A stretch of 64,000 bases of DNA. Origin: Lysobacter enzymogenes. GTDB lineage: Bacteria; Pseudomonadota; Gammaproteobacteria; Xanthomonadales; Xanthomonadaceae. Position 1 is the first letter of the stretch. The number at the start of each line of letters is the position of its first letter. Below, piece by piece: positions 55,157-62,579 of this stretch. Location of the stretch: positions 3,596,001 to 3,660,000 of the forward strand of contig NZ_CP067396.1 in NCBI RefSeq assembly GCF_023617245.1. Direction: 5' to 3'. Made by a program: the position numbers and the translations under genes. The notes beneath the pieces were generated by a model. That model saw only the letters and a program-made list of their open reading frames with translations. It was not told where the DNA came from and did no database searches.

Positions 55157-56824
55157 TCAGCTCCCCGCCTTGGCCTCGCTCGCCGCCACCGGCGCCAGGC
55201 GCAGGTCCTGGAAGTCGAAGCTGAAGTCGGTCAGCGGCGAGACCGCCTCCATGCGCAGCTCGCGCACCTTGCCGTCCGGAGTCAGGGCGAAGTTGAGGAA
55301 GGCGTCGGCGTTGAGCCAGCGCTGGTCCCAGCGCACGATGAAGGTGTCGTGCTGCCAGTGGCTCAGTTCGCCGGTGAGGTCCTTGGTGCGGCCGAAGCGC
55401 AGCCGCAGCTTGGACCCGGCCTGTTCGATGAAGACATCGCCGTACCACGGGTCGCGGTAGGCGCCGGCGTAGCCCGACAGCGGCAGCGAAGGCTTCGACC
55501 TGGCGTCGCGCGCCTTGAGGTGCTTGGCCCAGTCCTCGTCGGCCTTGCCGCGGCTCTTGGCCAGCGCCGCCGCGTAGGCCGCGTTCCAGTCGGTCTTCGG
55601 CGCGCCCAGATAAGCGTCGAGCGCGCGCATCGTCACCGCCTGGAACGCGCCGCCGAGTTCGGCGTTGGTCAGCACCACCACGCCGAGCTTGTGCGCCGGC
55701 ACCAGGGTCACCCGCGAGACCATGCCCGGCCAGCCGCCGGTGTGCCAGACCAGTTTCTCGCCGCGGTAATCGGTCAGCTGCCAGCCCTCGCCGTAGCCGG
55801 CGAAGTTCGGCTTGACCGGCGCCAGTTCCGGCACCAGCGGCTCGGCGATCGGCATCGGCGTCACCACCGACCACATCTCGCGCTGGCGCTTGGCGCTGAA
55901 CAAGCGCAGCTCCTTGTCGCCGTCGCGCCCGTACACGCCGCCGTCGAGCTGGGCGCGCATCCACTTGCCCATGTCGTGCACCGACGAATACAGCCCGCCG
56001 GCGCCGGCCACGTTCGACCAGGTCATGCGCGGGGCGACCTGCAGGTCCTTGAAGTCGGCCTTGGCGTGGCCGCTGGCGACCTTGTCCGCGCCGCGCAACG
56101 CATCGGCGTTGTAGCGGGTCTCGTCCATGCCCAGCGGCCGGAAGATGCGCTCGGCGAGGAAGTCGCGATAGCTCTGGCCGCTGGCCTTTTCGACCACCAG
56201 CTGGGCCACGCCGTAGAGGATGTTGTCGTAGGCGTACTGGCCGCGGAAGCCGCCGGTCAGCGGGACGTGGGCCAGGCGCCGCGCCACGTCCTCGTTGCTG
56301 TAGTCGGTGCCGGGCCAGTACAGCAGGTCGCCCGCGCCCAGGCCGAGGCCGCTGCGGTGGACGAGCAGGTCGCGCAGGCGCATCTCCCGGGTCACGTAGG
56401 GATCGGCCATGCGGAACCACGGCAGATGGTCGATCACCCGGTCGTCCAGGCTCAGCTTGCCCTCGTCGGCCAGGATCGACAGCGAGGCGGCGGTGAAGGC
56501 CTTGGTGTTGGAGGCGATCGCGAACAGGGTGTGGGCGTCGACCGGCTCGGGCTTGCCGGCCTCGCGCACGCCGAAGCCGCGTTCGAGCACCACGCGTCCG
56601 TCCTTGACGATGGCCACGGCGATGCCGGGCACCTCGAACTGCTTGCGTACCGCATCGACGTAGGCGTCGAAGTCCCGCAGTTGCTCCGGCAGCGGCGGCG
56701 CGGCGGCGGAGGATGCTTCGGTGGAGGACGCTTCGGCGGCGGGCGCCTGCGCGGCGGCGCCGGCGGCGGCGCTCATGCAGATCAGCAGTCCGGCGCCTTG
56801 CGCCTTCCAGTCGGTGGCTCGCAT
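55157..56824 (-). CDS. Beta-lactamase-family serine hydrolase with C-terminal accessory domain
   Basis: The protein has 555 residues from the ATG at 56824, which is preceded by AGGA; the longer open frame lacks a signal peptide at its start. A Sec signal covers about residues 1-27. The class C/D-Ala-D-Ala peptidase-like fold shows S105-x-x-K108 (IASNTK), Y199-D-N201 (AYDN) and HTGG near residue 370. A C-terminal beta domain (about 450-555) resembles the DUF3471-type tail found on such hydrolases. The substrate could be a peptide, ester or peptidoglycan fragment; beta-lactam hydrolysis cannot be assumed. It is divergent from the flavoprotein gene. Confidence 0.9.
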   Translation of the reverse strand: MRATDWKAQGAGLLICMSAAAGAAAQAPAAEASSTEASSAAAPPLPEQLRDFDAYVDAVRKQFEVPGIAVAIVKDGRVVLERGFGVREAGKPEPVDAHTLFAIASNTKAFTAASLSILADEGKLSLDDRVIDHLPWFRMADPYVTREMRLRDLLVHRSGLGLGAGDLLYWPGTDYSNEDVARRLAHVPLTGGFRGQYAYDNILYGVAQLVVEKASGQSYRDFLAERIFRPLGMDETRYNADALRGADKVASGHAKADFKDLQVAPRMTWSNVAGAGGLYSSVHDMGKWMRAQLDGGVYGRDGDKELRLFSAKRQREMWSVVTPMPIAEPLVPELAPVKPNFAGYGEGWQLTDYRGEKLVWHTGGWPGMVSRVTLVPAHKLGVVVLTNAELGGAFQAVTMRALDAYLGAPKTDWNAAYAAALAKSRGKADEDWAKHLKARDARSKPSLPLSGYAGAYRDPWYGDVFIEQAGSKLRLRFGRTKDLTGELSHWQHDTFIVRWDQRWLNADAFLNFALTPDGKVRELRMEAVSPLTDFSFDFQDLRLAPVAASEAKAGS

Positions 56825-56995
56825 CGGGGTTCCTGGCGATTCTGGGAATCGGCGACTGTGGCCCAAGCCAACGCGCGACGCCAGGGCCGGGCCGGACGCG
56901 CGCCGAGGCCGGCCGATCCGGCAAGGCCGCGGCCGCACCCGGCCTGGACGGGGCAGCGGGCATAATGCGCGCCCGACCGCTTCGCCCCTCGCTCC

Positions 56996-58267
56996 GTGTC
57001 CGCACCCGGCCCCGCCCCGTCCCTGCCCGAAACCCTACCCGCCCTGGCCGTCGTCGGCGGCGGCCCCGCCGGCCTGATGGCCGCGCATGCCGCGCGCGCG
57101 CTCGGCGTGGAGGTCGACCTGTTCGAGGCCAAGGGCTCGGTCGGGCGCAAGTTCCTGATCGCCGGCAAGGGCGGGCTCAACCTCACCCACGGCGAACCGC
57201 GCCCGGGCTTCGACGCGCGCTACCGCGAACGCGCCGGCGAGGTCGCGCGCTGGCTCGACCGTTTCGACGCCGACGCCTTGCGCGAATGGGCGCGCGGTTT
57301 CGGCGTGCAGACCTATGTCGGCAGTTCCGGGCGGGTGTTCCCGACCGACCGCAAGGCCGCGCCGCTGCTGCGCGGCTGGGTGCGGCGGCTGCGCGAGGAC
57401 GGCGTGCGTTTCCACGTCCAGCACCGCTGCACCGGGCTCGACGCCGACGGCACGCTGCGTTTCCACACGCCCGACGGCGAAGCGCGCACCCGCGCGCGCG
57501 CCTGCGTGCTCGCGCTCGGCGGCGGCAGCTGGCCGCAGCTGGGTTCCGACGGCGCCTGGGTCGAGTGGCTGCGCGAACGCGGTCTCGACATTGCCCCGTT
57601 GCAGCCGTCCAACTGCGGCTTCGACGTCGGCTGGAGCGAACACTTCGCCCAGCGCCACGCCGGCGCGCCGCTCAAGCCGGTGGTCGCGCACTGGCGCGAA
57701 GACGGCGAGGAACGTTCGCTGCAGGGCGAATGCGTCGCCACCGCGAGCGGGATCGAGGGCAGCCTGGTCTACGCACTGTCGGCGATGCTGCGCGAGCGCA
57801 TCGCCACGCACGGCGAGGCGACGCTGGAACTGGACCTGGCGCCGGGCCGCGAACTCGAGCGCCTGCAGCGCGACTTCGCCCGTCCGCGCGGCGGCCGCAG
57901 CGTCGGCGAGCACTTGCGCCGGCAGACCGGGCTGGACGCGGTCAAGGCCGCGCTGGTGTTCGAAGTCCTCGGCAAGGACGGCTTGAACGACGCCGCCACG
58001 GTCGCGCGCGCGATCAAGCGTCTGCCGCTGCGCCTGTTGCGCGCGCGGCCGATCGCCGAAGCGATCAGCAGCGCCGGCGGCGTGCGGCTGCAAGCGCTGG
58101 ACGACTCGCTGCGCGTGCGCGAACTCGCGCCGGCGCTGTTCTGCGCCGGCGAAATGCTCGACTGGGAAGCGCCGACCGGCGGCTACCTGCTGACCGCGTG
58201 CTTCGCCAGCGGCTTGATCGCGGGCGAAGCGGCGGCGCGGGCGGTGCTGGAAAACGCGTCGGATTGA
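56996..58267 (+). CDS. HI0933/BaiN-like FAD-dependent oxidoreductase
   Basis: This 423-residue flavoprotein has the N-terminal FAD motif VVGGGPAGLMAAHAAR (about 19-34), GRKFLIAGKGGLNLTHGE (about 50-67), typical of the HI0933 family, and the closing FAD segment ALFCAGEMLDWEAPTGGYLLTACFASGLIAG. The chosen start is GTG at 56996; no in-frame ATG precedes the FAD motif. The physiological reaction is unknown for most members. Its 3' end runs into an array of 77-bp repeats. Confidence 0.88.
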   Translation: MSAPGPAPSLPETLPALAVVGGGPAGLMAAHAARALGVEVDLFEAKGSVGRKFLIAGKGGLNLTHGEPRPGFDARYRERAGEVARWLDRFDADALREWARGFGVQTYVGSSGRVFPTDRKAAPLLRGWVRRLREDGVRFHVQHRCTGLDADGTLRFHTPDGEARTRARACVLALGGGSWPQLGSDGAWVEWLRERGLDIAPLQPSNCGFDVGWSEHFAQRHAGAPLKPVVAHWREDGEERSLQGECVATASGIEGSLVYALSAMLRERIATHGEATLELDLAPGRELERLQRDFARPRGGRSVGEHLRRQTGLDAVKAALVFEVLGKDGLNDAATVARAIKRLPLRLLRARPIAEAISSAGGVRLQALDDSLRVRELAPALFCAGEMLDWEAPTGGYLLTACFASGLIAGEAAARAVLENASD

Positions 58268-58285
58268 GTCGAAGGCCGTCGCTGC

Positions 58286-58746
58286 AACCGCAGCGACGCT
58301 GCACTGCCGCTGCGTCCGAAGACCGGCTCCCCCAACTCGTCATTCCGGCGAAAGCCGGAACCAACCGCAGCGACGCTGCACTGCCGCTGCGCCCGAAGAC
58401 CGGCTTCCCCAACTCGTCATTCCGGCGAAAGCCGGAACCAACCGCAGCGACGCTGCACTGCCGCTGCGTCCGAAGACCGGCTCCCCCAACTCGTCATTCC
58501 GGCGAAAGCCGGAACCAACCGCAGCGACGCTGCACTGCCGCTGCGCCCGAAGACCGGCTCCCCCAACTCGTCATTCCGGCGAAAGCCGGAACCAACCGCA
58601 GCGACGCTGCACTGCCGCTGCGTCCGAAGACCAGCTCCCCCAACTTGTCATTCCGGCGAAAGCCGGAACCAACCGCAGCGACGCTGCACTGCCGCTGCGC
58701 CCGAAGACCGGCTCCCCGACTCGTCATTCCGGCGAAAGCAGGAACC
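58286..58746. repeat. Six tandem 77-bp units, each containing a TTCCGGCGAAAGCCGGAA palindrome
   Basis: The unit starting AACCGCAGCGACGCTGCACT begins at 58286, 58363, 58440, 58517, 58594 and 58671. The copies differ at only a few bases (for example TGCGTCC/TGCGCCC, CTCGTC/TTGTC); the last is one base shorter and diverges at its end. Each has an 18-base hairpin sequence with a GAAA loop. The near-identity implies recent tandem amplification. Open frames through it are artefacts of the repeat. Confidence 0.93.
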
Positions 58747-58829
58747 CATTTTGCCGTTGCTTCATCCGCTCCCGGTCGAGCAGAGCGCGAGCAAGATCAA
58801 AATGGGTTCCGGCTTTCGCCGGAATGACG
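58722..58829. repeat. 108-bp inverted-repeat element
   Basis: Two 31-base arms (58722-58752 and 58799-58829) are inverted copies with one mismatch. Each contains the TCATTCCGGCGAAAG motif and ends in CCCATTTT/AAAATGGG. A 46-base centre has no obvious coding capacity. The left arm is also the end of the last tandem unit. It resembles a small non-autonomous palindromic element. Confidence 0.75.
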
Positions 58830-58943
58830 GTATTGAGGGCGATGCCGCGAGCCTGAGAGTGACCTCGCGACCTTTAGCGAGCCGTCGCGCCCGCGCCTGC
58901 GCGCGGTACCGCTACGACGCGGGCGCGACCGCCCCCCGCCGGC

Positions 58944-59576
58944 TTACGAGGTCGCCTTGTCCGGCAACGCCTTGCCCATGTAGAACATCGACGCGCACAG
59001 GCCCACGCCCTGCGCGCTCGCCGCCGGCAGGTCGCTGCCCTGCAGCGCGATCAGCTTGATCACGTCGCCGGTGGCCTCGCTGACCTTGGCCAGGGCGATG
59101 AAGCCGGTCGGGTGGGTGCCGCAAAAGGCGTTGGCGGGGGTTTCCTTGGGCGGGGTCTGCTCGATCACCCGGCGCAGTTCCACCGCCTGGCTGGCCTCGA
59201 CCTGCATGGTCGCGCCATAGGTCTGGCCGGCGCTGTACTGGTCGCCGCCGCGCACGATCGCGACCCGCTCGGTCTTGTACAGCGAACCGTTCTCGCCCTT
59301 CATCTCTAGATCGTCGATGGTCAGCTTGCCGGTGGTGGCCTGGGCGACCGGGTTGCCGGGGTCGAAGGTGCCCAGCGCGACCGGCGTCAGCATCGGCGGC
59401 GAGGCGCGCGAGACCGGATCGGCGTCCGGATCGGGCACGGCCTTGGGCGGGGCCGGCGGCGCGGCGGTGGTCTCCTGCGGGGCGGCAGTGTTGACCGGCG
59501 CGCTCTGGCTGCAAGCGGCCATCGCCAGGACGGCGGCCGCGAGCAGGCCTACGGCGGGGAACAGGCGTCGGTTCAT
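58944..59576 (-). CDS. Putative lipoprotein of unknown function
   Basis: This 210-residue protein starts at MNRRLFPAVG (59576). GAGG lies eight bases upstream, within the codons of a less likely ATG at 59588. The signal ends in a clear lipobox LAMAAC, followed by a Pro/Ala-rich spacer (about residues 25-60) and a compact domain with two Cys (AFCGTHPTGF and GVGLCASMF). The domain includes a segment resembling polypeptides that handle ligand or inhibitor binding, but I do not recognise the family. It is likely periplasmic and lipid-anchored. Confidence 0.8.
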   Translation of the reverse strand: MNRRLFPAVGLLAAAVLAMAACSQSAPVNTAAPQETTAAPPAPPKAVPDPDADPVSRASPPMLTPVALGTFDPGNPVAQATTGKLTIDDLEMKGENGSLYKTERVAIVRGGDQYSAGQTYGATMQVEASQAVELRRVIEQTPPKETPANAFCGTHPTGFIALAKVSEATGDVIKLIALQGSDLPAASAQGVGLCASMFYMGKALPDKATS

Positions 59577-59743
59577 CGTGATCCTCATGGCGATTCAGTG
59601 CCGGCGGCGGCGCGGGGCGCGGGCCGGCGTCCGTTGGCGATGGCGGGGGACGGCGCGGGGCCGGTCCATCGCGAACGCGCAGCCTAACCGCAGGCCGCGT
59701 TTGGACGGGTTAACGATTTGTAATGAATGGCAAAAAAAGCCAG

Positions 59744-60484
59744 TCAGGCGGCGGCATCGCGCAAAGGCCGCAGCTGCGGGTCCAGCGCCACGCGTTCGTC
59801 GAACACGAAGCAGCCGCCGTCGTAATGACGGCCGCCGACCCGCTCGAAGTAGCCCAGGATGCCGCCGTCGAGCTGCAGCAGGTTGTCCATGCCGTCCTCG
59901 CGCAGCCACAGCGCGGCTTTTTCGCAGCGGATGCCGCCGGTGCAGAAGCTGACCACGGTGGCCTCGCGCAGCGCTTCGCGGTGCGGCGCCAGCGCTTCGG
60001 GCAGCTCGGTGAAGTTGTCGATCGGCAGGGTCAGCGCGTTGTCGAAACTGCCGTAGCCGACTTCCTCGCGGTTGCGCGTGTCCAGCAGGACCACGCGCTT
60101 GCCGGCGTCGTCGTGGCCCTGGTCGAGCCAGCGCGCCAACGTGTCGGGCGTCACACTCGGTGCGCGGCCGCGCAGCGGCGAACAGCGTTCTCGGCGGAAC
60201 GCGATGATCTCGCGCTTGAGCTTGACCTTGAGCCGGGCGAACGGCTGCGCGCGGCTGCAGCTGTACTTGGCCGCGAGCGTGTCGAAGCGCGGGTCGGCGC
60301 GCAGGTCGGCGAGCAGCGACTCGATCGCCTCGCCGTCGCCGGCCAGGAACAGGTTGATGCCTTCGGGAGCGACCAGCGCGGTGCCGCGCAGTTGCAGGCG
60401 TTCGGCCTGCTCGCGCAGGCGCTGGGCCAGCTGCGGCGGATCGTCGATGACGGCGAAATGATAGGCGGCGATGTTGACGACCAT
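59744..60484 (-). CDS. trhO: tRNA uridine(34) hydroxylase, rhodanese family (TrhO/YceA-like)
   Basis: This 246-residue protein has an N-terminal acylphosphatase-like domain (about 1-95, NIAAYHFAVIDDPPQL ... LRGTALVAPEGIN) and a rhodanese domain (about 110-230) with LLDTRNREEVGYGSF and the active-site loop CTGGIRCEK (181-189). Family members hydroxylate U34 of certain tRNAs to ho5U in an oxygen-dependent way. The assignment rests on length, order of domains and the CTGGIRCEK loop. A run of seven T follows the stop on the minus strand, with only a weak stem before it. It is divergent from the HPF/RaiA gene. Confidence 0.9.
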   Translation of the reverse strand: MVVNIAAYHFAVIDDPPQLAQRLREQAERLQLRGTALVAPEGINLFLAGDGEAIESLLADLRADPRFDTLAAKYSCSRAQPFARLKVKLKREIIAFRRERCSPLRGRAPSVTPDTLARWLDQGHDDAGKRVVLLDTRNREEVGYGSFDNALTLPIDNFTELPEALAPHREALREATVVSFCTGGIRCEKAALWLREDGMDNLLQLDGGILGYFERVGGRHYDGGCFVFDERVALDPQLRPLRDAAA

Positions 60485-60694
60485 GGCGCCATTGTACCGC
60501 CCGGCCGCGGCGGCGATCCCACACCCTGACATGTCGCCGCTGGGCCGAAGCTGAACGCAGCGAGAACCTTCCGCGCGGGCGCCGGTCGGAATTCCTGCGT
60601 GGCCGACAAGCCGACCGAACGACGGCGGACCGCGCAGACGCCGGGCAAGGGCCCGCGCGTCGACCCGATATCTGCGCCACAAGGAGGCGTTTGC

Positions 60695-61006
60695 ATGAAG
60701 ATCCAGCTCAACACCGACCACCATGTCCGCGGCGACGATTCGCTCGAGCACCACGTGGAAGGCGTGATCGACCAGAACCTGGGCCGTTTCCGCGAACAGA
60801 TCACCCGCATCGAGGTCCACCTGCGCGACCTCAACGGCGAGAAGAGCGGCGGCCACGACAAGCACTGCACCATCGAGGCGCGGCTGGAAGGCCGGCCGCC
60901 GATGGCCGCGACCGAGGACGCGGCGACCATGCGCGCGGCCATCAGCGGCGCGGCGCGCAAGCTGCAGCGCGTGCTCGACAGTTCGCTGGGCCGGTTGTCG
61001 GCGTGA
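60695..61006 (+). CDS. HPF/RaiA-family ribosome-associated protein
   Basis: The protein has 103 residues from the ATG at 60695, which has a textbook AAGGAGG seven bases upstream; longer starts in the frame are rejected. The fold is S30AE-like, with a central ITRIEVHLRDLNGEKSG-like strand and CTIEARLEGRPP. Short members bind the small ribosomal subunit and promote hibernation or dimer formation. Whether this one acts as HPF or as a stress-specific paralogue is not decidable here. A terminator lies about 210 bp downstream. Confidence 0.88.
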   Translation: MKIQLNTDHHVRGDDSLEHHVEGVIDQNLGRFREQITRIEVHLRDLNGEKSGGHDKHCTIEARLEGRPPMAATEDAATMRAAISGAARKLQRVLDSSLGRLSA

Positions 61007-61214
61007 GCTTCGCGGGCGGCGCCGCGGCGCCGCCCTTCCCTCCACGCGGCGGCCAGGCCGCCCCGATCCACGGCGACCGCGGCACGGCCGCGACGCCCTT
61101 CCCTCTCCCCCGCGATGGCGACCCGGAGGCGCCTGCTTCATCGGTCAACGACGCACCCGCGTCGCACGCTCGACGGCAGCGGCGGCCTCGCGCCGCCGTC
61201 CTTCCCCACCGCAC

Positions 61215-61245
61215 CGGCGGCCGCGCGCAGCGGCCGCCGTTTTTT
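61215..61245 (+). terminator. Intrinsic terminator downstream of the HPF/RaiA gene
   Basis: A perfect 10-bp stem CGGCGGCCGC/GCGGCCGCCG with a 5-base loop is followed directly by TTTTTT on the plus strand. It is the first such signal after the HPF/RaiA stop, implying a 3' untranslated region of about 210 bases. Confidence 0.85.
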
Positions 61246-61340
61246 GTGGGAGGGGCTTCAGCCCCGATGCCTTTCGATCCGGTCGCGATGAGGGTTCCAG
61301 CGATCGGAGCCGAAAGCGTCGGGGCTGAAGCCCCTCCCAC
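61246..61340. repeat. 95-bp paired palindrome element, copy A
   Basis: The element is bounded by GTGGGAGGGGCTTCAGCCCC and its inverted copy ending in CCCCTCCCAC. Each arm is itself a small hairpin (GGGGCTTCAGCCCC). The middle of about 47 bases ends in CCGAAAG. It starts directly after the terminator T run. Confidence 0.85.
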
Positions 61341-61379
61341 AAGAGCGAAAACGCCGAAGCGCCGGATCGCCCGGCTGTT

Positions 61380-61473
61380 GCGGGAGGGCTTCGGCCCCGA
61401 CGCTTTCGGTGCAGACCGCCCGAGAACCCATCGCGACCGGATCGGAAAGCATCGGGGCTGAAGCCCCTCCCAC
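61380..61473. repeat. 95-bp paired palindrome element, copy B
   Basis: This has the same architecture as copy A, 40 bp away. The left arm is slightly degenerate (CGGGAGGGCTTCGGCCCC) and the right arm is perfect. The centre contains an inverted version of part of the centre of copy A (ATCGCGACCGGATC). Confidence 0.8.
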
Positions 61474-61485
61474 GACGCCGGTGTC

Positions 61486-61518
61486 GCCGGCGCGCTCCTG
61501 CTGCAGGAACGCGCCGGC
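61486..61518 (-). terminator. Strong stem-loop just downstream of the HD-domain gene
   Basis: GCCGGCGCG pairs with CGCGCCGGC around an inner TCCTG/CAGGA stem, 11 bases past the HD gene stop. No T tract follows on the minus strand, so it is a candidate 3' end stabiliser or factor-dependent terminator only. Apart from this hairpin, copies A and B and the terminator, the gap 61007-61528 shows nothing else. Confidence 0.45.
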
Positions 61519-61528
61519 ACGGGCGCGC

Positions 61529-62200
61529 TCAGCGCTTGGTGGTGATCGCGCGCCGCAGGTTGCTGCGCGCGGCCGCGTCGTAGCGCTCGTGGAAGAAGTC
61601 GCTGAGGAAGATCCGCTCGCGCTTGAGCAGCGCCTTTAAGAACCGCCGGCGGTTGAGCCGGAACAGCGGGCCGGGAACGTGGCCGCGGTACTCCGAGGCG
61701 ATGCCGCGGTCGTAGGCGTCGAACACCGCCGGTTCGGCGCCGAGGATGGCCATGTCGCCGTCGAGGAACAGGCGGGTCTGCTCGTCGACGTCGTCGCGGG
61801 CGATGGCGCCGTGGCGCGCGGTCAGTTCGATCAGTTCGGCGACGCGGTCGGCGTCGATGTCCGCCTGCGGCAGCCAGCGCGCGAGGTGCTCGCGCGCCAG
61901 TTGCGCCGAACGCGCTTCGTTGTCGCGGCGGCCGGCTTCGTAGATGGCGTCGTGGTACAGCACCGCCAGCGCGGTTTCGCGCGGCTGCGTCCAGCCCGGG
62001 CCGGCGGCGACGTCGGCGTAATGGCGCAGCACTTCGGCGACGTGGCCGATGTTGTGGTACGCGCGCGGCGGCGCGGCGTAGGCGGCGTGCAGCGCGTCGA
62101 GCTGTTCGGCCGGCAACGGCAGCGGCAGCAGCGCCAGCGCGTCCTCGCCGAGGCGGTCCCTGGCGGCGCTGGCGAACGCGGGCGTGGCGGAATCGGACAT
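61529..62200 (-). CDS. HD-domain metal-dependent phosphohydrolase-like protein
   Basis: This 223-residue protein matches the COG4339 pattern of predicted HD-superfamily hydrolases. It has YHNIGHV (H49, H53), LYHDAIYE (H83-D84) and a later acidic helix. The substrate is unknown for the family. The ATG at 62200 has no strong ribosome site. The region upstream holds a paired palindrome and a short A/C-rich tract. It stands alone, with no obvious operon partner. Confidence 0.85.
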   Translation of the reverse strand: MSDSATPAFASAARDRLGEDALALLPLPLPAEQLDALHAAYAAPPRAYHNIGHVAEVLRHYADVAAGPGWTQPRETALAVLYHDAIYEAGRRDNEARSAQLAREHLARWLPQADIDADRVAELIELTARHGAIARDDVDEQTRLFLDGDMAILGAEPAVFDAYDRGIASEYRGHVPGPLFRLNRRRFLKALLKRERIFLSDFFHERYDAAARSNLRRAITTKR

Positions 62201-62278
62201 GGCGGCGGAGTCGTGGGGACTGCGCGCATCTTGGCATTTTCGCCGTCGCGGCGCGGTGCGCCGCTGGTAGCGGCTGTT

Positions 62279-62373
62279 GTGGGAGGGGCTTCAGCCCCGA
62301 CGCTGTTGTGTCGGACAAACATGCAGGCGCCGGCGATCTGCGCCGAAAGCATCGGGGCTGAAGCCCCTCCCAC
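62279..62373. repeat. 95-bp paired palindrome element, copy C
   Basis: The element is bounded by GTGGGAGGGGCTTCAGCCCC and its inverted copy. It has the same overall length as copies A and B but a largely different centre, apart from the shared CCGAAAGCATCGGGG end. It lies in the 379-bp gap between the HD gene and the autotransporter, upstream of the HD start. The rest of that gap holds an AACCAA-rich low-complexity tract (about 62405-62459) and the autotransporter terminator. Confidence 0.85.
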
Positions 62374-62524
62374 GGCGCGAGTCGGACTCGCTTCGCTCGC
62401 TTCCCCGCCTCGAACCGAACCAAGCCAAGCGAAGCCGAACCAAACCAAATCAAACCAAGCCGTCCGCGACCCGAGCCCCACCCGCGCCGAGGCGGCCGCG
62501 CGCGAAGGCCAGGCCAACCCGCGC

Positions 62525-62562
62525 GCAAAAAAACGGCGGGCGCCCGAAGGCGCCCGCCGCCG
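62525..62562 (-). terminator. Intrinsic terminator of the autotransporter gene
   Basis: On the minus strand GGCGGGCGCC-TTCG-GGCGCCCGCC, a 10-bp stem with a stable tetraloop, is followed by seven T. It begins about 18 bases after the autotransporter stop. Confidence 0.93.
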
Positions 62563-62579
62563 CTGTCATCGCGCTTCGA

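Noticed and set aside
55157..56824. True beta-lactamase resistance gene
   Set aside because: SxxK and YxN motifs show the superfamily only; the accessory C-terminal domain and overall layout fit peptidase/esterase-like serine hydrolases.
55011..56965. Plus-strand frames opposite the serine hydrolase
   Set aside because: They are antisense to a complete, motif-bearing gene and lack any ribosome site or domain.
58286..58746. CRISPR array
   Set aside because: The 77-bp units are repeated in full, with no unique spacers, and no cas genes are present.
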